A DNA stretch of 64,000 nucleotides, from the NCBI GenBank assembly GCA_945888625.1, contig CAMDAH010000007.1, positions 1 through 64,000 of the forward strand, given 5' to 3'. How positions within the stretch are numbered: position 1 is the stretch's first letter; each line of letters starts with the position of its first letter. The notes under the pieces are model-generated. The model was given only the letters and a program-made list of their open reading frames with translations, made no database searches and was not told the DNA's origin. The stretch is from Chryseobacterium gleum. GTDB taxonomy: Bacteria > Bacteroidota > Bacteroidia > Flavobacteriales_D > Crocinitomicaceae. Positions 28,216-36,736 of this stretch are shown here, one piece after another. The position numbers were made by a program, and so were the translations under genes.

Positions 28216-29544
28216 TCAATCTGTTTTTAAGGTGTCTAACAGGGGAGTCACAACCTTATTTGAGTCGACAACTATGGATGGCTCAAATTTAGGAACGCCG
28301 TTATTTGTTGCTAACCTTCGCATCATATTTATTGTTCCATTACTCATTGCGCCATACATCCCTAATGAAAAAATTAAATCGTTGATGCCATTTTTCTCAA
28401 TTAAATCCATAAGGTTATGGTTTGAATAGCGAAAATCAAGTACATACACTTCCTCGTAGTGACTAATTAAGTAAACCGCAAATGCATTTCCCATAGAGTT
28501 TTTTATGACCACCGCTTTTTTTCCATTTTTAACTGAAGTAGTTATCTTTATTAATGGCGCGTCACCACCTAAAAAAGTCAAATAGGTATTCCCACCCGTA
28601 CTGTTGTGTGAAAAAACATTTGCTTTAGTCGGTTTATTAAAATTATTTGGATTGTACCGAACTGCTGTCGTAGTTACATTGGGAACAAAATAAACTAAGG
28701 TGTCGGGATTGTCCTTTACAGACTGATCACGCGTCAACTGATAAAGCGAACCTAGAAAATTATACTTGATTCTTTTTTCCATTTTATTGCGGTCTACTGG
28801 AACAAATCCTGCCCCGCGACAAAATGCAACATAAGCATAATAGGCCCCAATTGCATTCCAATGGTGATCAGTACTAAAATACATTTTCTCATTGGCGTGC
28901 TTATCTAATTCATTAAACACATCACAAAAAATGGCTCCGTTTGCAAGTGAGTTTTTAATCGCAAGTAATGTTTCTTTATTCTGCGTATTGTATTTCCTAA
29001 ATTTCAAGGCGGGAATAAATGCCGAGGAAAGAGGTGCGACTGCAGATAACACCCTGGTCTTACCCTTTAATTTTTCAGCGTATTCGTTTAACATGGCACT
29101 AAAGAGTTTCGACATTCTTGGACTTCCACCTCCCGAGGGGTAAACACTACCATCGAGTATTAGCAAACTTCCGGAATACGCTTCATCAAAATCGTCCTTA
29201 AAATTTATATTTGCATGCGTGGTGTCCTCTATATTTTCTAAAACGGGCTTTTTCCTCTTTCCCACAAAGATTTTTTCCTGATGTTTAAATTGGATGCCTT
29301 TAGAAGCGTGGAATACTTCAGACATAGCTATAAAATTATTTCTAAAAGGGAAATGATCATCTATGTAATCATCCATGCCTTTTGCCCATAACCCATTTAA
29401 GTAGGTTTTATAAGATAGCGGCGTATATTTTGCCAATTTTCTTTTTTCTTCTAAAGAAATTTTTTGTGGCGGTAGCAAAAAGTAAAAAATATACATGGCC
29501 ACAATAAACAGGATAAACAGGGTAGTATTAATTTTATTTGCCAT
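28216..29544 (-). CDS. DHHW-motif protein (AlgJ/AlgX-like acetyltransferase)
   Basis: A 442-residue protein with one N-terminal membrane anchor (about 7-25) and a periplasmic SGNH-like domain. The hallmark motif is STDHHWNAIGAYYAY at 224-238 (Asp226-His227-His228-Trp229), as in AlgJ/AlgX family proteins that take acetyl groups from an MBOAT partner and put them on a polysaccharide. IDDHFPFRNNFI is the usual N-terminal motif of this family. It overlaps the MBOAT gene by one base and is followed one base later by the SGNH-LysM gene, so all three are one operon. Confidence 0.87.
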   Translation of the reverse strand: MANKINTTLFILFIVAMYIFYFLLPPQKISLEEKRKLAKYTPLSYKTYLNGLWAKGMDDYIDDHFPFRNNFIAMSEVFHASKGIQFKHQEKIFVGKRKKPVLENIEDTTHANINFKDDFDEAYSGSLLILDGSVYPSGGGSPRMSKLFSAMLNEYAEKLKGKTRVLSAVAPLSSAFIPALKFRKYNTQNKETLLAIKNSLANGAIFCDVFNELDKHANEKMYFSTDHHWNAIGAYYAYVAFCRGAGFVPVDRNKMEKRIKYNFLGSLYQLTRDQSVKDNPDTLVYFVPNVTTTAVRYNPNNFNKPTKANVFSHNSTGGNTYLTFLGGDAPLIKITTSVKNGKKAVVIKNSMGNAFAVYLISHYEEVYVLDFRYSNHNLMDLIEKNGINDLIFSLGMYGAMSNGTINMMRRLATNNGVPKFEPSIVVDSNKVVTPLLDTLKTD

Positions 29545-30938
29545 CAGAACCGCGTATATAAAAATGGATTATAGGTAGAATTAACAAGTAACATCGTCGC
29601 TAAAAAAAGCATGGCAATGTTGATTGCAGGCTTAAACCGTAGGTAATAATAAGACACCTTATTATTTACACGTGAATCAGAAGTATAAATTTCATCCCAC
29701 GGAATACAAAATAGTAGAACTAGTACAAACCAAAATAGGTGTTCGTATACATCCGATGAAAAACCTACTCCGATTGATTTTTTAGAATAGAAAAGCGTTC
29801 CTACAAAGGCCTTTAACTGAGCAAAATCAACAAAGTAAAAAATGGCACGACTAAATACAATTAAAATTAATGTGTAAGTATGGCGAAGGAAACGGGGTAT
29901 TTTTGCAAGAAACTTTTCGAGTAATTTCTCTAAAATCATAAAACACCCAAAGTACAATCCCCACAAGGCAAAATTCCAACTGGCGCCATGCCAAATACCG
30001 GTTAATAGCCAAACTACCAAAATATTTCTCAACTGACTTTTTCTATTCCCTCCCATCGGTATATAGACATAATCCCTAAAAAATTTACCTAAGGAAATGT
30101 GCCACCGACGATAAAAGTCACCAACTGATTGTGCCGCATACGGATGCCTAAAATTTTCATCAAAATCAAACCCGAACATTTTAGCTAAACCAATAGCCAT
30201 ATCTGAATAACCACTGAAATCAAAATACAACTGAATTGAAAACATAGTTATTCCAAACCAGGCTTCTACACTTGATAAATCATTGAAGCCCGCATCAAGG
30301 TATTTCGTAACTAAGGCACCTGCCACGTTGGCAATCACAATTTTCTTAAATAGCCCCAGACAAAATCGTGAAACACCTGTACTAAATTTCGACCAATCAA
30401 TCGTTCGGCTATCCACTTGATTACCAATCTGACTATACCGTACAATAGGTCCAGCAACGAGGTGCTGAAATAAACTAATAAACATTAAAAAATTCAGTGG
30501 ATTTCGCTGTGCTTTTAATTGCCCTCTGTAAACGTCAACGATATAAGAAATAACCATGAAGGTGTAAAAAGAGATGCCGACAGGCAGGGAATTTTTCGGG
30601 CGATCAAATGGTAATTTGCCGATAGCACTTAAGTTGTCGTACAAAAAACCCCCATACTTGTAGAATATGAGTAGGCTTAAGTTTACTAAAATAGTTACGA
30701 GCATGACTATTTTTGCCTTTTTATCTCCTCTCCAACGCTCGATTAAAATAGCCATGAAGTAGTCAAAAAAAGCAGTGAAAATCATAAGGTAAATCCACAT
30801 CGGTTCTTCCCAAGCGTAAAATGCTAAAGAGAACATTGTTAAACTTACATTTCTAAAAATTTTGTTTGGGGTGAGGTAATGAAAAATTAAGGCAAGAGGA
30901 AGAAAAAGATAAATGAACGTGAGACTTGAAAAAACCAT
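29544..30938 (-). CDS. MBOAT-family O-acyltransferase (AlgI/DltB-like)
   Basis: A 464-residue polytopic inner-membrane protein with about ten helices. Diagnostic segments are YFDFSGYSDMAIG, FYRRWHISLGKFFRDYVYIP and LLTGIWHGASWNF, with the essential His at about 317. These proteins pass acyl groups from cytoplasmic donors across the membrane to periplasmic acceptor enzymes. It is the first gene of a three-gene set with a DHHW protein and an SGNH-LysM protein. The start is the ATG at 30938; I see no exact TAnnTTTG for it. Confidence 0.92.
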   Translation of the reverse strand: MVFSSLTFIYLFLPLALIFHYLTPNKIFRNVSLTMFSLAFYAWEEPMWIYLMIFTAFFDYFMAILIERWRGDKKAKIVMLVTILVNLSLLIFYKYGGFLYDNLSAIGKLPFDRPKNSLPVGISFYTFMVISYIVDVYRGQLKAQRNPLNFLMFISLFQHLVAGPIVRYSQIGNQVDSRTIDWSKFSTGVSRFCLGLFKKIVIANVAGALVTKYLDAGFNDLSSVEAWFGITMFSIQLYFDFSGYSDMAIGLAKMFGFDFDENFRHPYAAQSVGDFYRRWHISLGKFFRDYVYIPMGGNRKSQLRNILVVWLLTGIWHGASWNFALWGLYFGCFMILEKLLEKFLAKIPRFLRHTYTLILIVFSRAIFYFVDFAQLKAFVGTLFYSKKSIGVGFSSDVYEHLFWFVLVLLFCIPWDEIYTSDSRVNNKVSYYYLRFKPAINIAMLFLATMLLVNSTYNPFLYTRF

Positions 30939-30981
30939 GAATTATATTTTTTTTCCTTTTTAAGAGAGCGAATATACTGAT

Positions 30982-30989
30982 TATATTTG
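30982..30989 (+). promoter_or_regulatory. -7 promoter element for the DUF255 gene
   Basis: TATATTTG, an exact TAnnTTTG, 31 bases upstream of the ATG at 31021, in the divergent gap facing the MBOAT gene. Confidence 0.55.
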
Positions 30990-31020
30990 TGAAATTTTAT
31001 CCCACAAGCCCAACAATACA

Positions 31021-33006
31021 ATGAACCAACTAGCAAAAGAGAGTTCGCCTTACTTATTGCAACACGCCCAAAACCCTGTAAATTGGGTGCCTTGGTCAAA
31101 CGATGTCCTTGACAAAGCAAAAAAAGAAGGTAAATTAGTACTGGTTAGTATCGGATACGCCGCCTGTCATTGGTGTCACGTTATGGAAAAAGAGTGTTTT
31201 GAAGATGTGGAGGTGGCAACTTACATGAATCAACATTTTATTGCCATCAAAGTCGATCGCGAAGAACGCCCTGACATCGACCAAGTTTACATGAATGCAC
31301 TTCAATTGATGACGCAAAAAGGCGGCTGGCCACTCAATTGCTTTTGCCTTCCCGATGGTCGCCCAATATACGGGGGAACTTATTTCCCGAAAGAAAATTG
31401 GATGGAAGTTATGTCTGCATTAATTAAAACGCAACAGACAGAGTATTCAAGAATGATTGAATTTGCCGAAAAACTCGAGGAAGGTATCCGTTCAAGTGAA
31501 TTAATTACGCTCCCCGTTGTACAAACAGCGCTAATTGAAGATCAATTACACCAAACCGTAAAAGTTTGGGAGAAAAACTTTGATTTAAAAGAAGGAGGCG
31601 CAGCAAGGGCACCAAAATTTCCCCTTCCCAATAACTACCTGTTTTTGCTATTCTACGGCTATAATTTCAAACGTGCTAGCGTGGAAGAACATGTCAAGCT
31701 CACCCTAAACAAAATGGGACAAGGCGGCATCTTTGATCAAATTGGTGGAGGATTTTCGCGCTATTCCGTAGATGTTCTTTGGAAAGTACCCCATTTTGAG
31801 AAGATGCTCTATGACAATGCCCAGTTAATTGAATTATATGCTATGGCCTATTCAATTTTTGGCGATTTAAATTACAAGCAAACCGTTAATCAAACTTTTG
31901 AATGGTTAAAAAGAGAAATGCAGTGCGAACACGGCGGTTTTTATAGTGCTTTAGATGCTGACAGTGAGGGAGAGGAAGGTCGTTTTTACTGTTGGAAAAA
32001 AGAAGAACTCATAACTGTTCTAGGTGATGATTACAGTTGGGTTGAACAGTATTATTCTATCAACAAGGAAGGTTTTTGGGAACACGACAAGTACATTTTA
32101 TTAAAACGGCAACAGGATGAAATTTTCGCAGGTAAAATGGCTTGGTCTTTAGCTACTTTGCACCATAATATCGCAAGAATCAATAAAAAATTGCTTAAAG
32201 AACGCCATAATCGCATCAGACCAAGTTTAGATAATAAATGCCTTACCTCTTGGAACGCCTTACTAATCACTGCTTTTTGTCAAGCTTACATTTCATTGAA
32301 TAATGTGGCGTACTTAGACGCAGCGGAAAAGATAGGTGATTGGATTACTCGATTCCAAATGCAGAAAAATGATCGTTTATTTCACAATTTCGCGCAAGGG
32401 AATGGCTGCATAGACGGTTTTCTTGAGGATTATGCTTGTTGTATCGATGCTTTTGTAAAGCTTTATCAGTGCACTAAAAATATAAAATGGCTTTCTAAAG
32501 CAGAGAAATTGACCCACGTTGTTGAGAAAGAATTTATGCATCCAGATAGTAAGATGTGTTATTTTACAAATAAAGAAAATCAACTCATTGCAAGGAAAAT
32601 GGAAATCCACGACAATGTTATGCCTTCCAGTAACTCCGTGATGGCAAAAAACTTTTGGGTCATGGGGGCTTATTTTGCAAATGAATCTTGGGCTAACCAC
32701 GCGCTTCAAATGCTAGCAAACGCAAGTGAGGAAATGATAAGTTACGGACCCGGACATTCCAATTGGGCCATCTTATATTTAATGGCTTTAAAAGGACCTA
32801 TCGAAGTCGTTTGTTTGGAGTCCTCCCCTTTTAGTTTAAACGAACACCCTATTTATCCGAGGGAACGATTAATAATAAAATATCACTCGGAAATTCTGGA
32901 TGGCGCTGCTCACCCAAAAGAAGGAATTCACATTTGTGCAAACGGAACTTGTTTCACTCCCGTATTTGACCAAAAATCATATTTAGTACAACTAGGTGAT
33001 TTGTAA
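31021..33006 (+). CDS. Thioredoxin-domain protein DUF255 (YyaL/SPATA20 family)
   Basis: A 661-residue cytosolic protein with a thioredoxin-like N-terminal domain and an (alpha/alpha)6 barrel C-terminal part. The start NQLAKESSPYLLQHAQNPVNW is the family signature, and ACHWCHVME (Cys49, Cys52) is its CxxC motif. PHFEKMLYDNAQL and SALDADSEGEEGRFY are further conserved blocks. The family is widespread from bacteria to animals, but its reaction is not established; N-acyl-glucosamine epimerase-like folds are suggested by the barrel. The stop is one base from the stop of the convergent transketolase gene. Confidence 0.92.
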   Translation: MNQLAKESSPYLLQHAQNPVNWVPWSNDVLDKAKKEGKLVLVSIGYAACHWCHVMEKECFEDVEVATYMNQHFIAIKVDREERPDIDQVYMNALQLMTQKGGWPLNCFCLPDGRPIYGGTYFPKENWMEVMSALIKTQQTEYSRMIEFAEKLEEGIRSSELITLPVVQTALIEDQLHQTVKVWEKNFDLKEGGAARAPKFPLPNNYLFLLFYGYNFKRASVEEHVKLTLNKMGQGGIFDQIGGGFSRYSVDVLWKVPHFEKMLYDNAQLIELYAMAYSIFGDLNYKQTVNQTFEWLKREMQCEHGGFYSALDADSEGEEGRFYCWKKEELITVLGDDYSWVEQYYSINKEGFWEHDKYILLKRQQDEIFAGKMAWSLATLHHNIARINKKLLKERHNRIRPSLDNKCLTSWNALLITAFCQAYISLNNVAYLDAAEKIGDWITRFQMQKNDRLFHNFAQGNGCIDGFLEDYACCIDAFVKLYQCTKNIKWLSKAEKLTHVVEKEFMHPDSKMCYFTNKENQLIARKMEIHDNVMPSSNSVMAKNFWVMGAYFANESWANHALQMLANASEEMISYGPGHSNWAILYLMALKGPIEVVCLESSPFSLNEHPIYPRERLIIKYHSEILDGAAHPKEGIHICANGTCFTPVFDQKSYLVQLGDL

Positions 33007-33007
33007 A

Positions 33008-33961
33008 TCAATCTTTTCTAGCGATAACTTTGAGCGCAGCATTAACGATGTTTTCACTGTCAATACCGTATTTAGTCATTAACTCCATGGGGGTTCCACT
33101 TTCGCCAAAAGTATCATTAACGCCAACAAATTCGTGTGGAGTTGGCATGAATCGACTTAATACTTGAGACACAGCTTCACCTAATCCACCGTTTAACATA
33201 TGCTCCTCTGCGGTAACCACACATTTCGTTTTAGAAACAGAGGTCAAAATTGCCTTTATATCCAATGGTTTAATCGTATGCATATTAATAAGCTCAACAG
33301 AAATACCACGCGTCTCTAAAATGGCAATGGCTTCAATGGATTTCCAAACTAAGTGGCCGCATGCAATGATAGTAAGGTCAGTTCCCTCTTTAATAATATC
33401 CGCCTTGCCAATAACAAATGCGGCGTCAGGTTTAATAAAAATGGGCATAACAGGCCTTCCAAATCGAAGATATACTGGACCTTGGTGGTCAGCGATAGCC
33501 AAGGTTGCTTGCTTAGTTTGATTAAAATCAGCCGGAACAATAACAGTCATGTTGGGAAGCATTCGCATCATGCCAATATCTTCCAATATTTGGTGAGTGG
33601 CACCATCTTCCCCTAAAGTTAGGCCCGCATGGGAAGCACAAATTTTTACATTCTTTTGAGAATAAGCAATGGATTGTCGAATCTGGTCGTACACTCTCCC
33701 GGTAGAAAAATTGGCAAACGTGCCCGTAAAAGGGATTTTACCTCCGATAGTCATTCCTGCAGCTATACCCATCATATTTGCTTCGGCAATACCAATTTGA
33801 AAAAAACGATCCGGATTTTCCTTTAGGAAAGCATCCATTTTCAAAGAGCCGGTTAAATCTGCACAAAGTGCAACAACATTAGGATTCGTTCGACCCAGTT
33901 CGGCTAATCCTTCCCCAAAACCTGAGCGAGTATCCTTATGACCAAGTATTTCTATTTCCAT
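33008..33961 (-). CDS. Transketolase, C-terminal half
   Basis: A 317-residue subunit carrying the pyrimidine-binding and C-terminal domains of a two-gene transketolase. [30 protein letters not shown] (with the conserved Glu that activates thiamine diphosphate) and [20 protein letters not shown] are characteristic. It needs the separate N-terminal half (35301-36143) to act in the pentose phosphate pathway. A von Willebrand domain gene sits between the two halves, with 3 bases between its stop and this start. Split transketolases are well known in Bacteroidota; the intervening gene is the odd part. Confidence 0.93.
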   Translation of the reverse strand: MEIEILGHKDTRSGFGEGLAELGRTNPNVVALCADLTGSLKMDAFLKENPDRFFQIGIAEANMMGIAAGMTIGGKIPFTGTFANFSTGRVYDQIRQSIAYSQKNVKICASHAGLTLGEDGATHQILEDIGMMRMLPNMTVIVPADFNQTKQATLAIADHQGPVYLRFGRPVMPIFIKPDAAFVIGKADIIKEGTDLTIIACGHLVWKSIEAIAILETRGISVELINMHTIKPLDIKAILTSVSKTKCVVTAEEHMLNGGLGEAVSQVLSRFMPTPHEFVGVNDTFGESGTPMELMTKYGIDSENIVNAALKVIARKD

Positions 33962-33964
33962 AAC

Positions 33965-35299
33965 TTATAGGGTTAAAAGTATTTTTTTTGTAGACTCTAT
34001 TTTAAACTTCTTTTCTTGCGTGTACCCAGTTGACTTTTGGTCTTTTTGACGATATACCACTTTATAATTTCCTGGTTGAAGGACATGTTTGGATGTCAAT
34101 GATTTTTCGTCTAGATTGAAAACCCATTCAACTATCCCATTTCCCTTATCAACAAAAACCTGACCTACATTAAATTTCACGCTTTTTAATTCCAATGAGC
34201 CTGGCGCGGTTATCGCCACCACAGTTGTTTTACTTTGACTAATTTCAATTCGCTGATATGTTCTAGGCAAAGTCAAGATCTCAAGATCATAAAATCCCAC
34301 AAGGTATTTATCTTGGCTATTGTTGGATTGCACGTTTATTGTTGCAAACTTTCCTTTTTCCATGATGCGAATAGAAGTTAGGTTGGTTCCTTGAAATTTT
34401 AAAAACCCCTGAGCAGCGTCTACCTGAAAGGTATTGTGGGTATTCCGTATTAAAGAAATACCTTTTTTTTCAATTTTAGGTAAGGTGTTCACCACGAGGT
34501 CATACTTTAGTGATGGATCCATTACAAGTGTGTCTGGATTGGCATACCTATTTATCGTATGGGTGAATGTGTACTTTAAATTTTGTGTACCTGCCTCGTA
34601 AAGGAATAACGTTACGTTAGTTTCAGTGGGTTTCTGTAAAATATCATTTAAGTTAAATTGGACACTTGTTTTGGTTAATATTTTTCCAATTATCGTAATA
34701 AGTACATTTTTAAACGAGTCTTTATCTTCTGCGTCGGAATACGTGCCGATGCATGAAAAATTTTCCAAATAAGACAAATCCATGCCGAGTCCAATAACAA
34801 ATGGGGTTACTTTCACCCCTTTTTCGCGTAATTTTTTTGCGATGACACAGGGGTTATTATCGCAAGATTCCAGTCCATCAGTGATTAAAATTATTACGTT
34901 ACGAGCCAGTGTATCTGGAAAGTCTCCTGCCGCGGCCTCCAAGGAACGAGCTATTGGCGTAGCACCTTTTGCAACCAGTCCGCGAATTTTATTTTTAATT
35001 ACATCGATGTTTCCAACAGAAAAAGGAACCTCTAATTTAGTATCATTGCAGTCTTGTGTGTCATTGGTAATCGGTGTTTGATGTCCATAAATCCGCAGTG
35101 CAATTTCAATATTGGGAACCTCCTTAAATTGTTCCATTGCTTGCAACAGAACTTCTTTTGCCCCTTCTAATCGGGTTTGTTTATCCCAAGTAGAATTCAT
35201 ACTATTGGAAGCATCAAGAATAAAAAGAATACGCGTTAAGCTTGGTTTCTGTGCAAAACAAAAGGTCGGGAACAAAAGTACAAGCAACCATTTTTTCAT
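33965..35299 (-). CDS. Secreted von Willebrand factor A domain protein
   Basis: A 444-residue exported protein: signal peptide ending CFAQ near residue 17, a VWA domain at about 20-215 and a beta-rich C-terminal region to the end. The metal-ion-dependent adhesion site is ILDASNSMNSTW (DxSxS) with ATPIARSLEAAA and LITDGLESCDNNPC completing it. The C-terminal part resembles Ig-like or carboxypeptidase-regulatory beta folds, but I cannot name it. It lies one base after the transketolase N-half and 3 bases before the C-half, so it must be expressed with them. A link between a periplasmic binding protein and transketolase is not obvious. Confidence 0.85.
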   Translation of the reverse strand: MKKWLLVLLFPTFCFAQKPSLTRILFILDASNSMNSTWDKQTRLEGAKEVLLQAMEQFKEVPNIEIALRIYGHQTPITNDTQDCNDTKLEVPFSVGNIDVIKNKIRGLVAKGATPIARSLEAAAGDFPDTLARNVIILITDGLESCDNNPCVIAKKLREKGVKVTPFVIGLGMDLSYLENFSCIGTYSDAEDKDSFKNVLITIIGKILTKTSVQFNLNDILQKPTETNVTLFLYEAGTQNLKYTFTHTINRYANPDTLVMDPSLKYDLVVNTLPKIEKKGISLIRNTHNTFQVDAAQGFLKFQGTNLTSIRIMEKGKFATINVQSNNSQDKYLVGFYDLEILTLPRTYQRIEISQSKTTVVAITAPGSLELKSVKFNVGQVFVDKGNGIVEWVFNLDEKSLTSKHVLQPGNYKVVYRQKDQKSTGYTQEKKFKIESTKKILLTL

Positions 35300-35300
35300 A

Positions 35301-36143
35301 TTAATAATCCCCGAGGGTTTCAGGCAATTGCAACAATGCAGCTGCTAGTTGTTGGTCGTTTGGGGCAGACCCATGCCACTTGTGCGTTCCCATCATAAAA
35401 TCTACTCCTTGCCCCATTTCTGTTTTCATAAGTATAACCACTGGCTTACCTTTTCCTGAGAGAGCGATTGCATCATGCATCACGCTTCGAATACTATCAA
35501 AATGGTGACCATCCATTTCAAGTACCTCCCAACCAAATGCCTTCCATTTGTCAGCTAAATTGCCAAGCGGTAAAACCTGATCGATATCACCATCAATTTG
35601 TCGGCCATTGTAATCAATTGTGGCAATTAAATTATCAACTTTGTTCGCTGAAGCATACATTGCCGCTTCCCAAACTTGTCCTTCTTGTAATTCCCCATCT
35701 CCATGTAAGGTAAATACCAATCGATTATCCTTGTTTATTTTTTTTGAAATAGCTGCACCAATTGCCACAGAAAGTCCTTGTCCTAAAGATCCTGATGCCA
35801 TTCTTACACCGGGTAATTTTTTATCCGTTGACGGGTGACCTTGTAAACGAGATGATAATTTCCTAAAGGTTGCAAGTTCTGAAACAGGAAAATAACCTGA
35901 CCTAGCTAAAACGCTATACCAAACGGGTGAAATATGGCCATTAGACAAGAAAAACAAATCTTCTTTCTTGCCATCCATGGAAAATTGTTGTGGATTAAAA
36001 CTTAGCTGTTCAAAGTATAAATAGCTTAGAAAGTCAGCGCACCCAAGTGATCCCCCAGGATGTCCTGAACTTACGGCATGCACCATTCTTAAAATATCTC
36101 TTCTTACCTGTGAGGCTATTGCCGTTAATTGAGTGTTCTCCAT
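35301..36143 (-). CDS. Transketolase, N-terminal half
   Basis: A 280-residue subunit with the thiamine-diphosphate pyrophosphate-binding domain: SSGHPGGSLGCADFLSYLYF, SLGQGLSVAIGAA and the TPP motif GDGELQEGQVWEA through IATIDYNGRQ. I start it at the ATG at 36143 (MENTQLTAIA) instead of the TTG at 36170 in the ORF track, because that TTG lies inside a promoter element TAGTTTTG. It is the first gene of a three-gene operon with the VWA gene and the C-half. Confidence 0.93.
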   Translation of the reverse strand: MENTQLTAIASQVRRDILRMVHAVSSGHPGGSLGCADFLSYLYFEQLSFNPQQFSMDGKKEDLFFLSNGHISPVWYSVLARSGYFPVSELATFRKLSSRLQGHPSTDKKLPGVRMASGSLGQGLSVAIGAAISKKINKDNRLVFTLHGDGELQEGQVWEAAMYASANKVDNLIATIDYNGRQIDGDIDQVLPLGNLADKWKAFGWEVLEMDGHHFDSIRSVMHDAIALSGKGKPVVILMKTEMGQGVDFMMGTHKWHGSAPNDQQLAAALLQLPETLGDY

Positions 36144-36167
36144 AAGGCATTTTAATTTTACGTGAAG

Positions 36168-36175
36168 CAAAACTA
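36168..36175 (-). promoter_or_regulatory. -7 promoter element for split transketolase operon
   Basis: CAAAACTA on the plus strand (TAGTTTTG on the minus strand), an exact TAnnTTTG, 24 bases upstream of the ATG at 36143. It overlaps the TTG used by the ORF track. Confidence 0.55.
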
Positions 36176-36317
36176 ACTTTTAATACCTTACACTAAGGCA
36201 AGAAAAAATGAACATTAAACGCAACTTTTCAACTAAAAAAGTGTCTTTAACTAGTGACTCGAATTATTATGTGTTTCAACATGTTAAAATTTGATTCATT
36301 TTTGGGTCGAAAAAGTG

Positions 36318-36325
36318 TAAATTTG
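36318..36325 (+). promoter_or_regulatory. -7 promoter element for 36344 gene
   Basis: TAAATTTG, an exact TAnnTTTG, 18 bases before the ATG at 36344. It lies inside the N-terminal extension of the ORF-track call. Confidence 0.55.
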
Positions 36326-36343
36326 AATTTAAAAACACAAAAA

Positions 36344-36736
36344 ATGCTTAAAAAACACACTATTTTATTTTTCATTTTTTCTTATCTATGTATTTTTAGT
36401 TTATCAGCACAAAAACAAGCTAGCCAAGAAGACTTGCTCCAACGTGTTTATTCTAAATCAGAATTAAAAGAAATACAAAAAGACAAAGAGCAATATGCCA
36501 CTTTGTGTTACGCCCTTGAACATGCCCTTTATCTAATCGATTCCCCTCAGGGAAAAGATGTGAGTGCTTTTCCAGAAATATCGATTAAAATGGACCAAGT
36601 TCCATTGTTTACGGATTTAAATATTAAAATAAGTGACCGCTCTCAATATTTCCGGGTGGCTGGTCAAAACAAGTTGTTAATTGTGAAATCAATGTATGTT
36701 TTACAATTGGAAATGAATAAAACAAGCAAACAATGA
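36344..36736 (+). CDS. Small secreted protein of unknown function
   Basis: A 130-residue protein from the ATG at 36344 (MLKKHTILFF), with a signal peptide ending LSAQKQ. The ORF-track start at 36254 adds 30 residues that run through a promoter element, so I reject it. The mature part is about 105 residues of mixed alpha/beta without a family I recognise (QVPLFTDLNIKISDRSQYFRV). The stop overlaps the ATG of the large type B secreted protein by 4 bases, so the two are translationally coupled and may act together. Confidence 0.75.
   Translation: MLKKHTILFFIFSYLCIFSLSAQKQASQEDLLQRVYSKSELKEIQKDKEQYATLCYALEHALYLIDSPQGKDVSAFPEISIKMDQVPLFTDLNIKISDRSQYFRVAGQNKLLIVKSMYVLQLEMNKTSKQ

Noticed and set aside
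33353-33616. Several overlapping ORFs in both strands
   Set aside because: All are inside the transketolase C-half and lack any family features.
33008-36143. Transketolase broken by insertion
   Set aside because: Each half has its own start, stop and correct domain boundary, as in the normal two-gene transketolase form.
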